Source: Devosia sp.
GTDB taxonomy: Bacteria > Pseudomonadota > Alphaproteobacteria > Rhizobiales > Devosiaceae
Length of the DNA: 59,766 bases
Direction of reading: 5' to 3'
Assembly (NCBI RefSeq): GCF_014860165.1
Contig: NZ_JACZKG010000014.1
Coordinates: 1-59,766, forward strand
Positions 21,712 to 30,162 of the stretch are shown here, in pieces; the first letter of the stretch is position 1, and every line of letters starts with the position of its first letter. The position numbers were made by a program, and so were the translations under genes. The notes below the pieces were generated by a model. That model searched no databases. It saw only the letters and a list, made by a program, of their open reading frames with translations, and was not told where the DNA came from.

Positions 21712-21792
21712 ATGACCCTGCTGATGATCATTGGGACCATGGCGATCGTGGCGGCGCTGACCATGCATGGCAGCAGCCGCAGGCACCACTAG
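21712..21792 (+). CDS. Possible 26-residue membrane peptide
   Basis: A short frame starting MTLLMIIGTMAIVAALTMHG and ending SSRRHH. A good ribosome-binding site (AAGGAGAA at 21699-21706) precedes the ATG at the right distance. The peptide is one hydrophobic helix with a basic/histidine C terminus, the usual form of bacterial single-pass microproteins. It lies 50 bp after lolD and its last bases overlap the 3' end of the convergent HIT gene. I know of no family. Short frames occur by chance, so this is a candidate only. Confidence 0.45.
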   Translation: MTLLMIIGTMAIVAALTMHGSSRRHH

Positions 21793-22205
21793 AGCGCCTC
21801 GGAGATAGCCTTGGCCAACGATGCCAGTTCGGCATCATCGGCCTTGCCGCCCGCATGCGCGGCCAGCGGCGTGCCCTCGTAAACCGGAATGACGTGGAAA
21901 TGCAGATGGAACACCGTCTGCCCCGCCGGCGCCTCGTTGAACTGGGCCAACCGAATGCCGTCCGCATTGGTCGCCCGTTTCACGGCATTGGCGACCTTCT
22001 GCACCAGGGGCATCACGGCTGCCAGCGCGGCGGGATCGGCATCGAGCAGGTTGCGTGACGGCGCCTTGGGGACGACCAGTGTGTGGCCGCGCGATTGCGG
22101 GAAGATGTCCATCATCACCAGGGCACTGTCATCCTCATACACCTTGTGCGCGGGGATCTCGCTGCGCAGGATCTTGCCGAAAATGTTGGATGGGTCGTAG
22201 CTCAT
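21789..22205 (-). CDS. HIT family protein
   Basis: A 138-residue histidine-triad protein, a nucleotide phosphoramidase/hydrolase of the HINT/HinT group. The triad HLHFHVIP gives His100, His102 and His104. The N-terminal IFGKILRSEIPAHKVYEDD is characteristic of the group. The likely activity is hydrolysis of AMP-lysine or similar purine phosphoramidates; the physiological substrate is unknown. It is the last gene of a - strand run that includes the hydroxylase/SDR fusion 3 bp upstream. Confidence 0.92.
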   Translation of the reverse strand: MSYDPSNIFGKILRSEIPAHKVYEDDSALVMMDIFPQSRGHTLVVPKAPSRNLLDADPAALAAVMPLVQKVANAVKRATNADGIRLAQFNEAPAGQTVFHLHFHVIPVYEGTPLAAHAGGKADDAELASLAKAISEAL

Positions 22206-22208
22206 GGT

Positions 22209-23333
22209 TCACTCCGCCGGCTGCAGGTCGTCCGGGCGGCCTCTCTGGAAGAATCGGAAACGGAAATAGTTCAGCACCGCCAGCCCGGTCAGGGTGACGG
22301 GGACATAGCGGAAGTCGCGGCGGATCATGAACAGCGCGACACTCACCGCAGTCTCGGCGCTCATGGCGCCCTTGCCCATGGCCGAGGTGAACGACGACGG
22401 CACGATATGCCGGTAGATCAGGGCGTCCGACCGATAGTATTCCCGGGCGCGCAGCGCAAAAGCCCGCTTGGAGGCTGAATAGGCCTTGAGCTCGTCCATG
22501 CCCATATCGCCATGGAATTCGACTTCTGAACCCAGTGCCCAGACCTCGGGCGGGGCCAGCCGCGTCTTGCCCAGGTCGGTGAAAAGCTCGGTGAGTTCGC
22601 GGAAGGTGACGTTGTTGGCGTTCCAGCAGTCGTCGGTCTTGGCGCCATGCGACAGCACCAGGACATCCGCCCGCTCCAGCTTCTCACGCATCGCTGCATG
22701 GTCCCCCGGCGCAAAATCCACACCGGACTTGGCAGTCTCCACGATCCCGCCCAGTGCCCTGAGCTTTTCGACCATGGCCGAACCGAAGGCGCCGCTGGCG
22801 CCGGTTACCAGGAACCGGCGTCCCTCGATCTGACAGCTGGTGCCGGCAACCAGATCGAACACATTGGCGAAGGAGGAGAAGAAGTTGTGGGGATAGACGT
22901 GGTGCATGGCGTGGTAGTTGTTGTCCACCCAAAGCCGGCCCTGCTGGCCGCCCACCCGGTCCATCGACATGTGGTTGTAGTCGAGCCCTTCCTCCCGCAG
23001 CGTCATCACCAACATGATTGTCCGGATGACGAGGACGGCGACCACGGGCGGCCACGGGAATACCAGCAGAAACGCCAGCGTTCCAGCTATCGAGGTCAGA
23101 TATTCAGGCAGGATGTGAAACCAGATATTGGCCCGCGCATAGGCCGGGTTGATCTGCATATCGAGCCCAAGAAACTTGTGGTGCACCCAATGCCAGGACG
23201 AGAAGGTCCGCAGCAGCGGGATCGTCGACCGCTCCCACCGGTGCAGAATCCAATGCAGCGCGTCGAACAGGGCCGTGGACACCACGAAGGCGAGGGCTGC
23301 CTGCAGCAGGAAGACAATTATATCCCAGATCAT
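22209..23333 (-). CDS. Fusion of membrane fatty acid hydroxylase/sterol desaturase-like domain and short-chain dehydrogenase
   Basis: A 374-residue two-domain protein. Residues 1-165 are a membrane di-iron hydroxylase-like domain with hydrophobic helices and the histidine motifs HWILH (27-31), HWVHH (48-52), NH (120-121) and HAMHH (141-145). Residues 172-360 or so are a Rossmann-fold SDR with the nucleotide loop TGASGAFG (177-184) and the catalytic pair Tyr285/Lys289 in YSASK; Ser269 may be the catalytic serine. A basic C-terminal segment follows. Similar proteins are annotated in databases as bifunctional sterol desaturase/short-chain dehydrogenase, but no substrate is known to me. A coupled hydroxylation then oxidation of a lipid is an inference. 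The FemAB-like gene is about 50 bp upstream. Confidence 0.85.
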   Translation of the reverse strand: MIWDIIVFLLQAALAFVVSTALFDALHWILHRWERSTIPLLRTFSSWHWVHHKFLGLDMQINPAYARANIWFHILPEYLTSIAGTLAFLLVFPWPPVVAVLVIRTIMLVMTLREEGLDYNHMSMDRVGGQQGRLWVDNNYHAMHHVYPHNFFSSFANVFDLVAGTSCQIEGRRFLVTGASGAFGSAMVEKLRALGGIVETAKSGVDFAPGDHAAMREKLERADVLVLSHGAKTDDCWNANNVTFRELTELFTDLGKTRLAPPEVWALGSEVEFHGDMGMDELKAYSASKRAFALRAREYYRSDALIYRHIVPSSFTSAMGKGAMSAETAVSVALFMIRRDFRYVPVTLTGLAVLNYFRFRFFQRGRPDDLQPAE

Positions 23334-23387
23334 ATTGCCTACTTAACGGGGAAGCACCGGCGGGGGAAGTGACGATCGCGCTACGGC

Positions 23388-24566
23388 TCAGCTGTCCGTC
23401 CGCTCGCCCTTGCGGAAGGGAGTGAACTGCTCGAGCAGCTCCTGGTTCTCCTCGACCGCGGCGCGCTCCCGCTCCAGGAAATCGGCGACCGCATCGCGCA
23501 GGCCTGGATGGGCAATCCAGTGCACCGAATAGGTGGTCGCCGGCGCATAGCCGCGGGCCAGCTTGTGCTCGCCCTGCGCGCCGGCCTCCACCACATCCAG
23601 CTTATGGGCAATCGCATAGTCGATTGCTTGATAGTAGCAGAGTTCGAAATGCAGGAACGGCACCTCGCGCGTACAGCCCCAGTTGCGGCCGAAGATGCGG
23701 TCCTTGCCGACGAAGTTGATGGCGCCCGCAATGGCCTCGGGACCATCATAGGCCAGCATCAGCACGATCCGGTCGGCCATCGTGGCATTGAGCCGCGAGA
23801 AGAACTCGCGGTTGAGATAGGGCCGACCCCATTTGCGGGCCCCGGTATCCTCATAGAACGCGTAGAAGGCGTCCCAGTGTTCCTCGCGCAGGTCCGCGCC
23901 CGATAGCCACTTGACCGTCAGCCCGTCCGCCAGTGCATCGCGCCGCTCCCTGCGGATGGTCTTGCGCTTGCGCGAGGACAGCGTCTCAAGAAAATCGTCG
24001 AAGCTGGCAAAGCCTTCATTGTGCCAGTGAAACTGCGTGTCGAAACGTTTGAGCCAGCCATCCGATTCGATTTCGTCGGCCTCGGCGCCGGGCACAAAGG
24101 TGGCATGGACCGACGAAGCGTTGCGCTGGATGGCCAGTTGCTGCGCGGTCGACAACAGGGCCTGTTTGATCGCGGGATCGCCTGATGGCACCAACAGCTT
24201 GGGCGCCGTCACCGGAGTGAACGGTACCGAGCATTGCAGCTTGGGATAATAGCTGCCGCCGGCCCGCTCCAGGGCATTGGCCCAGCCATGGTCGAAGACA
24301 TACTCGCCCATGGAATGGGACTTGAGGAACAGCGGCATCAGCCCCAGCGGCTGGCCGCTGTCGTCGCTGAGCAGAATGTGCTGCGGCTGCCAGCCGGTGC
24401 GCTTGGTCGCGCAGCCGGAATCCTCCAGGGCCGCGAAGAATGCGTGATCGAGAAAGGGATTATCCGTCAGTCCGCCGGTCGACGGGACAAGCGAATTCCA
24501 CACGGCCGCGGGGATGCTGGCCGTGCTGGGATGAATGGTGGCGCGAAGGGTCGGCTGGTCAGCCAA
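23388..24566 (-). CDS. GNAT-fold/FemAB-like acyltransferase (COG3146 type)
   Basis: A 392-residue protein of the family often labelled peptidoglycan biosynthesis protein/N-acetyltransferase (COG3146), related to FemAB and GNAT acyltransferases. Family landmarks: NPFLDHAFFAALEDSG near the N terminus, SHSMGEYVFDHGWANALERAGG and YYPKLQ in the first lobe, and RKRKTIRRERRDA plus GRNWGC and HFELCYYQAIDYAI in the second. The acceptor substrate is unknown. The start is TTG at 24566, without a clear ribosome-binding site, so the true start may differ. It sits in a - strand run with the hydroxylase/SDR gene downstream and a GDPD upstream. Confidence 0.8.
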   Translation of the reverse strand: MADQPTLRATIHPSTASIPAAVWNSLVPSTGGLTDNPFLDHAFFAALEDSGCATKRTGWQPQHILLSDDSGQPLGLMPLFLKSHSMGEYVFDHGWANALERAGGSYYPKLQCSVPFTPVTAPKLLVPSGDPAIKQALLSTAQQLAIQRNASSVHATFVPGAEADEIESDGWLKRFDTQFHWHNEGFASFDDFLETLSSRKRKTIRRERRDALADGLTVKWLSGADLREEHWDAFYAFYEDTGARKWGRPYLNREFFSRLNATMADRIVLMLAYDGPEAIAGAINFVGKDRIFGRNWGCTREVPFLHFELCYYQAIDYAIAHKLDVVEAGAQGEHKLARGYAPATTYSVHWIAHPGLRDAVADFLERERAAVEENQELLEQFTPFRKGERTDS

Positions 24567-24644
24567 GGCAAGTCCCGGCAGCGGTCAACAGGTCTGGTAG
24601 AAATAGGATGGTTCGCCCGGGATTGTAAGGTTCGAGCGCCAAGG

Positions 24645-25403
24645 TCACGCCACCTTGGGCGCAAATCCTTCGAACACCACCTGATCCGACAATGCGAATG
24701 CAGCATCGGCTTCCGCCTGCGATCGGATGGTCCAGGCCGTCACCGGCTTTCCCAGGGCCCGCCAGAACACGATGGCAGGAAGGTTGAGGGCATCCTTGGC
24801 GCAGGAGATGAAATCGAACTGCGTCTCATGCCAGTGCAGGAGGTGGCGCAGGGTGTAGCGCTGTTCGGCAGTGAGGGTGCTGCTCTCGCTCTCATCGGCG
24901 TAGTCATAGGTAATGATGCCGCGTTGACCGGCAAAACCAAATTGGCGGACCGCCGTCAACAGGTGCGGATCGAACGACTCGATGGTCACCGGCCCTTCAT
25001 AGGTCTTGAGGGCTTCGGCCACCGACCGCGCCAGCAACTGCGTACCGGTCGTATCACGCTGGTGCTTGAGCTCGATCTGCAGCAGCGTCCGGCCGGCGAT
25101 CTGGGCCAGGAAATCGGTGAACCGCTGTGGGCAGTCGCCCGCGGCACTGTCCAGGAGCCGGGAAGAGGTAATGTCGCTCACCGCGCGATCGGCGATGGCA
25201 CCGGGCTTTCCCAGCAGGCGCTCGGTGACGTCGTCGTGAAAGACAACCGGCACGCCGTCGCTGCTGAGCTGGATGTCGCATTCGATGGCATAACCGCCGG
25301 CAATGGCGGCCTCGAAGGCGCTGGCGCTGTTTTCGATAACGCCCTTGGCACGGTCATGCAGCCCGCGATGGGCGATCGGATTTGGAAACAGGGGTTCGGT
25401 CAT
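24645..25403 (-). CDS. Glycerophosphodiester phosphodiesterase family protein
   Basis: A 252-residue TIM-barrel enzyme of the GDPD family, which hydrolyses glycerophosphodiesters to glycerol 3-phosphate and an alcohol. Catalytic and metal residues can be placed as His12 (AHRGLHD), Glu24 (ENSASAF), Glu41 and Asp43 (ECDIQ) and His56 (VFHDD). No signal peptide is seen, so it is cytoplasmic, like UgpQ. Length is standard. It lies between ridA and the FemAB-like gene, suggesting membrane or lipid turnover as context, though co-transcription is not proven. Confidence 0.92.
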   Translation of the reverse strand: MTEPLFPNPIAHRGLHDRAKGVIENSASAFEAAIAGGYAIECDIQLSSDGVPVVFHDDVTERLLGKPGAIADRAVSDITSSRLLDSAAGDCPQRFTDFLAQIAGRTLLQIELKHQRDTTGTQLLARSVAEALKTYEGPVTIESFDPHLLTAVRQFGFAGQRGIITYDYADESESSTLTAEQRYTLRHLLHWHETQFDFISCAKDALNLPAIVFWRALGKPVTAWTIRSQAEADAAFALSDQVVFEGFAPKVA

Positions 25404-25464
25404 GGCGGCCCTCGTCGCGGTTGGGATGCCTCAATGGCACCGGAATGTGACGTTGGTGTAGCGG

Positions 25465-25923
25465 CTAGACTTCGACGACCGCTTCGATCTCCACCGCCGC
25501 GCCGAAGGGCAGGGAGGCTACGCCAAAGGCCGCGCGGGCATGCTTGCCCTTGTCGCCCAGCACACCGACCAGCAGGTTCGACGCCCCGTTGGCCACCAAG
25601 TGCTGTTCGGTGAAATCGGCCGTGGATGCCACCAGCACGGTGATCTTGAGCAGGCGCTTGACCTCTTCGAGCGGCACGCCGCCCATATGGACGATCTGGC
25701 TGAGGACGTTGAGCGCCGCCAGCTCGGCAGCGTTGCCGCCCTGGACCACATTCATGGTTTCGCCGAGCAGGCCGGTCACGACCCCATGTTCGTTGCTTGA
25801 AATCTGACCCGACACGTAAAGGATGTTACCGCTACGCGCCACCGGCACATAGTTGGCGACGGGCGCCTTGGGGGCGGGCAGTTCGTAGCCATACTCGCGG
25901 AGCTTCTCGATCGGACTGGTCAT
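25465..25923 (-). CDS. RidA family protein
   Basis: A 152-residue member of the RidA/YjgF/UK114 family. Canonical RidA deaminates reactive enamine/imine intermediates. This one is of the longer YjgF-like subgroup seen next to GDPD genes in alphaproteobacteria, beginning with [35 protein letters not shown]. The end [26 protein letters not shown] is typical. The catalytic arginine of archetypal RidA is not evident in the usual position, so the activity is uncertain. Its start overlaps the stop of dinB by 4 bp (25920-25923). Confidence 0.88.
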   Translation of the reverse strand: MTSPIEKLREYGYELPAPKAPVANYVPVARSGNILYVSGQISSNEHGVVTGLLGETMNVVQGGNAAELAALNVLSQIVHMGGVPLEEVKRLLKITVLVASTADFTEQHLVANGASNLLVGVLGDKGKHARAAFGVASLPFGAAVEIEAVVEV

Positions 25924-27245
25924 CTGGTCTTGCCTTCGTTCTGGTCGTCGTCTGGTTCTGTCGGCATAGGCGCCGGCCTGTGTCGGTAGAGCTTGCCCCG
26001 TACCACCGCTTCGCGGCCGAAGCGATTGCGGACGCGATCCATGGCACGCTCGGCCGCCGCTTTGCGGGCGATGGCCGGCTCCAGCAAATCAGCCGGGTCG
26101 CTGCCATCGGCCGTATCGATACCTGAGACACCGATTCCAATCAGCCGGAAAGCGGTGCCATCGACCTCGCGCTCCAGCAGCGACCGGCCTGTCTCATAAA
26201 TCACATTGGCCAGCTGTGTGGGGATCATCAAATGCCGGGCGCGCGTGCGCAAGCGGAAACCTGATGATTTGAGCTTCAGCGTCACCGTGTCACCGACGAC
26301 ATTCTTGGCCTTGAGGCGCTCCGACAGCCGCTCGGTGACATTGAGCAATTCTGTAGAAAGTTGATCCAGATCGCTGATATCGTTATTGAATGTGGTTTCT
26401 GACGAGATCGTTTTCATCTCCCCATCCGGAGATATGCGCCGGCTGTCCTCGCCCCGGGCCAGCCGAGCCAGCCGGGCACCGGTCTCGCCATACCGGCGCA
26501 TCAGGTTTTCCGGCGGCTCATCCTGCAACTGGCCGATGGTGACCAGACCATCCTTGCGCAGAGTCTCGGCGAACACCTTGCCGACCCCATAGATCAGGCT
26601 GATCGGGCGCGGCGCCAGGAACGACAGGGTCTCGGCCTTGCCGATGACCGCAAAGCCCCGCGGCTTGTCGAGATCGGAGGCGACCTTAGCCAGGAACTTG
26701 TTGTGGCTGAGCCCGACCGAGATGGTGATGCCGAGCTCGGTCTCGATAGTCCTGGCGAAGCGGGCCAGCACCAGTGCAGGCGGTGCCTTGTGCAGGGCCC
26801 GGGTGCCGGACAGGTCGAGGAAGGCCTCATCGATGGACAGCGGTTCGACCAGCGGGGTCAGGGCGTCCATATGTTGACGGATCTGCCGGCTGACGCCGAC
26901 ATACTTGGCCATGTCGGGCTTGATGATCACGGCGTCGGGGCAGAGCTTGCGCGCCTGGAACATCGGCATGGCCGAGCGAACCCCCGACTGCCGGGCGATA
27001 TAGCAGCAGGTCGAGACGACGCCGCGTGTGCCACCACCGATAATCAGTGGCTTGTCACGCAGGCTGGGATCGTCCCGCTTCTCCACCGAGGCGTAGAAAG
27101 CGTCGCAGTCGACATGGGCGATCGAGAGCTGGAACAGCTCCTCGTGGCTGCGCAGGCGAGGGGAACCGCAGCCCGGGCAGCGGCCGGAAACGGTGGCACT
27201 GGAGCCGAAGCTCAGGCAGTCGCGGCAAAGCCAGTCGAGGGCCAC
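25920..27245 (-). CDS. dinB: DNA polymerase IV with N-terminal Cys4 motif
   Basis: A 441-residue Y-family translesion polymerase. The catalytic region shows [17 protein letters not shown], the [18 protein letters not shown] block and [13 protein letters not shown], which hold the metal-binding acidic residues. Little-finger sequences follow. The C-terminal tail does not end in an obvious canonical beta-clamp peptide. Before the polymerase domain lies a short putative zinc ribbon with Cys7, Cys10, Cys23 and Cys26 (C-x2-C, 12 residues, C-x2-C), seen in many Hyphomicrobiales DinB proteins. The start is GTG at 27245. The DUF3572 gene ends 3 bp upstream. Confidence 0.94.
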   Translation of the reverse strand: MALDWLCRDCLSFGSSATVSGRCPGCGSPRLRSHEELFQLSIAHVDCDAFYASVEKRDDPSLRDKPLIIGGGTRGVVSTCCYIARQSGVRSAMPMFQARKLCPDAVIIKPDMAKYVGVSRQIRQHMDALTPLVEPLSIDEAFLDLSGTRALHKAPPALVLARFARTIETELGITISVGLSHNKFLAKVASDLDKPRGFAVIGKAETLSFLAPRPISLIYGVGKVFAETLRKDGLVTIGQLQDEPPENLMRRYGETGARLARLARGEDSRRISPDGEMKTISSETTFNNDISDLDQLSTELLNVTERLSERLKAKNVVGDTVTLKLKSSGFRLRTRARHLMIPTQLANVIYETGRSLLEREVDGTAFRLIGIGVSGIDTADGSDPADLLEPAIARKAAAERAMDRVRNRFGREAVVRGKLYRHRPAPMPTEPDDDQNEGKTR

Positions 27246-27248
27246 CTT

Positions 27249-27539
27249 CTACCCCGACGGATTGAGCCGATGCCAGACTCGCATGAACTGTTCGGGCGAT
27301 ATGCCCGAATTCGCGCAGAGGGCGAGCAGAATCGGTTCGTTTGAGGCAAAATAGTCGATGAGGCCGTGCTGGAGATGGGATGATCCGACGGAGCGGCGAA
27401 GCGCCTCCGGGTCAAGGCCGGCAAACTGCATGAAGGCCAGGAGTTCGTCAGGGTTTTCAGCAAGGTAGCCGAGACAGGCGTCGGCCAGGGAAACGGCGGA
27501 GCTCTCGGCTTTTTCGGAACGCGGCACCACCGGCCTCAT
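27249..27539 (-). CDS. DUF3572 family protein
   Basis: A 96-residue all-helical protein of the DUF3572 family: SLADACLGYLAENPDELLAFM, then GLDPEALRRSV and the end GISPEQFMRVWHRLNP. The function is unknown. In alphaproteobacteria it is conserved next to dinB and divergent from divK, as here. The frame stays open well past this start through divK-pleD on the opposite strand, but that extension is an antisense shadow. ATG 27539 gives the family length. The 87-bp gap to divK holds the two divergent promoters. Confidence 0.85.
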   Translation of the reverse strand: MRPVVPRSEKAESSAVSLADACLGYLAENPDELLAFMQFAGLDPEALRRSVGSSHLQHGLIDYFASNEPILLALCANSGISPEQFMRVWHRLNPSG

Positions 27540-27626
27540 TTGGTGTTTTGTAAGAGATTCAATGTTAGCTGAACCGGGCGGCAAAGCGAAGCGCCGCCAG
27601 CGCCTTAGCGGCGCGGAGAAAGATCG

Positions 27627-27998
27627 ATGCCAAAGACTGTGATGATCGTTGAGGACAACGAGCTCAACATGAAGCTCTTCAACGATCTGCTGGAATCGCG
27701 CGGATATGCCGTCATCCAGACCCGTAACGGCATGGAGGCACTCGATCTCGCACGCGCCCACCATCCCGATCTCATCCTCATGGATATCCAACTGCCGGAG
27801 GTGTCCGGGCTGGTGGTCACCAAGTGGCTCAAGGACGATGATGACCTGGCCCATATCCCCGTCATCGCGGTCACGGCCTTCGCCATGAAGGGGGACGAGG
27901 AGCGGATTTTGCAGGGCGGCTGCGAGGGTTACATCAGCAAGCCGATCTCCGTGCCTCACTTTCTGGAAACTATTGCCCGCTACATTGGACCGGCCTGA
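27627..27998 (+). CDS. divK: Cell-cycle response regulator DivK
   Basis: A 123-residue single-domain response regulator. Acidic residues Asp9 and Asp10 and the phosphoacceptor Asp53 ([10 protein letters not shown]) are present, with the conserved Lys in YISKPISV. In Caulobacter and relatives DivK is phosphorylated by DivJ, dephosphorylated by PleC and inhibits the CckA-CtrA pathway through DivL. It is nearly identical in wording to characterised DivK proteins. It is followed 93 bp later by pleD, the usual pairing. Confidence 0.96.
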   Translation: MPKTVMIVEDNELNMKLFNDLLESRGYAVIQTRNGMEALDLARAHHPDLILMDIQLPEVSGLVVTKWLKDDDDLAHIPVIAVTAFAMKGDEERILQGGCEGYISKPISVPHFLETIARYIGPA

Positions 27999-28091
27999 CC
28001 GCGCAGAGCCAGCCAGACTGCCTGCCTGATCAGCCCGCTCGACGCCGCTGGGGGACGCCAGCGGCCGGCGACAGGTTTCGGGGCTAAGCCA

Positions 28092-29462
28092 GTGACTGCA
28101 CGCGTACTGATCGTTGACGACATTCCAACCAATGTCCGGCTGCTCGAAGCGCGGCTGACGGCGGAGTATTATGAAGTCGTAACGGCCTCGTCCGGCCCGC
28201 AAGCGCTTGAAATCTGCAACAATTCTGACGTCGACATCATCCTGCTCGACGTGATGATGCCCGATATGGACGGGTTCGAAGTCTGCAGCCGGCTCAAGGC
28301 CAGCCCCAGGACCCAGCATGTTCCCGTACTGATGATTACGGCCCTTGATCAGCCCTCCGACCGCGTCAAGGGTCTGGAGGTCGGCGCCGACGATTTCCTG
28401 ACCAAGCCGGTCGATGACATGCAACTGATGGCGCGCGTCAAGAGCCTGGTGCGCCTCAAGTCGCTCACCGATGAGTTGCGCGCCCGCGCCACGACCGGCC
28501 AGCAGATCGCCATTGAGGATTCCATGCGGGCCATGGACAAGATCAACACCGCGGCAGGCTCCATCCTCATCGTCGACACCGACCAGCGCCACGCCGAGCG
28601 CATCAAGAACTATCTCACGCCCGAACACGACGTAGATATCCTGCTGCAGCCCGCCGATGCGGTGTTCCAGGTCACTGGCGCCAATTACGAACTGGCGCTC
28701 GTCGCGATGGCGCTGACCGACTTCGACCCGCTGCGGGTTTGCTCGCAGATCCGCACGCTGGAGCATGCGCGCAACCTGCCGATCATCCTGATGGCCGACG
28801 ACGCCGACAAGCCCCGCGTGGTGCGGGCGCTCGATCTGGGCGTCAACGACTTCATCTCCCGACCGGTGGAGCGCAACGAGCTCGCCGCGCGCGTCCGCAC
28901 GCAGATCCGCCGACAGCGCTACGCGCTGGAGCTGCGCCAAAGTGTCAACAATACCATGGCCCTGGCCGTGACCGACGACATGACCGGCCTCTACAACCGG
29001 CGCTATTTCGACCGCCATCTTGGGGTCATGCTGGGCAAGGCCCAGAGCCAGGAACGCGACATGGCGCTGATGATCCTGGATATCGATCACTTCAAGGCGG
29101 TCAACGACACCTATGGCCACGACATCGGCGATGCGGTGCTCAAGGAATTCGCGGCGCGGCTGAAGCGCAATATCCGCGGCGTCGATCTTGCTTGCAGATT
29201 CGGCGGCGAGGAATTCGTCGTGCTGATGCCCGACACCGATTTCGGCCAGGCCGAACTGGTGGCCGAGCGGGTGCGGCAGTCGATCGCCGAGCGCAGCTTC
29301 GAGGTCAATGCGGGCCGGCCGCTATCAGTGACCGTGTCGGCGGGCGTGACCCTCAACGAGAGCGCCGCCGATACGCCGGAATCCCTGATCAAGCGGGCTG
29401 ACGTCGCCCTCTATCGCGCCAAGCGCGAGGGACGCAACCGGGTGGTGTTTGACGCCGCCTGA
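28092..29462 (+). CDS. pleD: Diguanylate cyclase response regulator PleD
   Basis: A 456-residue REC-REC-GGDEF protein that makes cyclic di-GMP and helps control polar development. The first receiver has Asp53 (IILLDVMMPD). The second receiver lacks a phosphoacceptor at the matching place (VAMALTDFDP), as in Caulobacter PleD, where it serves dimerisation. The catalytic motif is GGEEF at residues 371-375, preceded by the RxxD product-inhibition site RGVD at 362-365. So the enzyme should be active and feedback-inhibited. The start is GTG at 28092. It is co-directional with divK. Confidence 0.95.
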   Translation: MTARVLIVDDIPTNVRLLEARLTAEYYEVVTASSGPQALEICNNSDVDIILLDVMMPDMDGFEVCSRLKASPRTQHVPVLMITALDQPSDRVKGLEVGADDFLTKPVDDMQLMARVKSLVRLKSLTDELRARATTGQQIAIEDSMRAMDKINTAAGSILIVDTDQRHAERIKNYLTPEHDVDILLQPADAVFQVTGANYELALVAMALTDFDPLRVCSQIRTLEHARNLPIILMADDADKPRVVRALDLGVNDFISRPVERNELAARVRTQIRRQRYALELRQSVNNTMALAVTDDMTGLYNRRYFDRHLGVMLGKAQSQERDMALMILDIDHFKAVNDTYGHDIGDAVLKEFAARLKRNIRGVDLACRFGGEEFVVLMPDTDFGQAELVAERVRQSIAERSFEVNAGRPLSVTVSAGVTLNESAADTPESLIKRADVALYRAKREGRNRVVFDAA

Positions 29463-29518
29463 CCGGAACGGCCGCCCTTGCGCAATCCTGCGTAAATGGA
29501 TGCGTTAGGGTTATCCGT

Positions 29519-29538
29519 TATAATTAACAGAAGCTTAC
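29519..29538 (+). promoter_or_regulatory. TATAAT hexamer overlapped by a CtrA-like box
   Basis: A perfect TATAAT lies at 29519-29524. A TTAA-N7-TTAC sequence (29524-29538) starts on its last base, one mismatch from the CtrA consensus TTAA-N7-TTAA. No good -35 hexamer sits at the right distance. It lies 57 bp after pleD in a locally AT-rich patch and could drive the structured region downstream. This is a sequence match only. Confidence 0.35.
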
Positions 29539-29589
29539 CAGCAGCAAATGGCTGGTTCTGCTTGAGTTTCCCCGGCCTTAGCGTAGGTT

Positions 29590-29870
29590 GCCCTCAACAA
29601 GGCGAGTGACCCATTTTGGGACAGTCACCGAGGGTTCCCTACGGCTTTCTCAGGTCCGCCGCAACTCCTGAGTCCCGTAGGGCGGTTGGTCCGGATGCGG
29701 ACAGAGTGGCCTCTTCGACATGCCGCTCCGGACCAGCCACTCCTATTCTCTTCACACAGTTTTGCCGCGACCGTACCGCCAGCATGCCGGCAGATTTCTT
29801 GTGCTTTGCCTGCAAATCGGCCGGATGCATGCCTGCAGCAAAAAGCCCCGCATCATCGATGCGGGGCTTT
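29590..29870. ncRNA. Candidate structured RNA between pleD and rpmG
   Basis: The 438-bp pleD/rpmG gap holds no credible protein but has a series of perfect complementary arms: GTGAC/GTCAC (29606-29610/29624-29628); CCCTACGG/CCGTAGGG (29637-29644/29675-29682) enclosing CTCAGG/CCTGAG (29649-29654/29667-29672); a 9-bp stem (29687-29695/29727-29735); and a 7-bp stem joining its loop (29704-29710) to the bases just after it (29736-29742), which is an H-type pseudoknot topology. A long imperfect hairpin (29782-29797/29814-29828) and the terminator follow. The strand is unresolved. No match to known housekeeping RNA signatures was recognised. Confidence 0.4.
29842..29870. terminator. Strong bidirectional intrinsic terminator
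   Basis: A perfect 13-bp stem (29842-29854 with 29858-29870) with a 3-nt loop. The - strand product ends in a run of T residues (five), making it the terminator of rpmG. On the + strand the stem is followed by only a short T-rich stretch, so it could also end a transcript from the pleD side, less efficiently. Confidence 0.85.
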
Positions 29871-29900
29871 CGCGTCTTTAGCGTGTGAGCAGGCGCCAGA

Positions 29901-30068
29901 TTACTTGATCTTGGCTTCCTTGAACTCGACATGCTTGCGCACGACCGGATCGTACTTGTTGTACGAGAGCTTCTCGGTCTGGGTGCGGGCGTTCTTCTTG
30001 GTGACGTAGTAGTAGCCAGTATCAGCCGTCGACACGAGCTTGATCTTGACGGAAGCGGCTTTGGCCAT
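29901..30068 (-). CDS. rpmG: 50S ribosomal protein L33
   Basis: A 55-residue ribosomal protein bL33, a small basic protein of the large subunit near the E site. The sequence [20 protein letters not shown], then the middle [14 protein letters not shown] and the end [13 protein letters not shown] match alphaproteobacterial L33 of the type without zinc-binding cysteines. The gene is 168 bp including the stop. The terminator at 29842-29870 lies just downstream. The DUF983 gene lies 94 bp upstream on the same strand, a standard neighbour in this order. Confidence 0.97.
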   Translation of the reverse strand: MAKAASVKIKLVSTADTGYYYVTKKNARTQTEKLSYNKYDPVVRKHVEFKEAKIK

Positions 30069-30162
30069 TGCAGTGTCCTCGACAAATAATAAGGCGCCGC
30101 GAAATGGCGGCGCTTTGAATTTGGGCGCAACCTACGGATTTTGGTCCGGAAGTCAAGCCAGA

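Noticed and set aside
27540..29120. A long - strand open frame across divK-pleD that continues into the DUF3572 gene (623 codons in total)
   Set aside because: It is antisense to two well-identified genes. Only the last 96 residues match a family, so the real gene starts at 27539.
29521..29870. tmRNA, RNase P RNA or 6S RNA in the pleD/rpmG gap
   Set aside because: No tag-peptide frame, no RNase P conserved core, and no clear single long bulged hairpin of 6S type could be found by eye.
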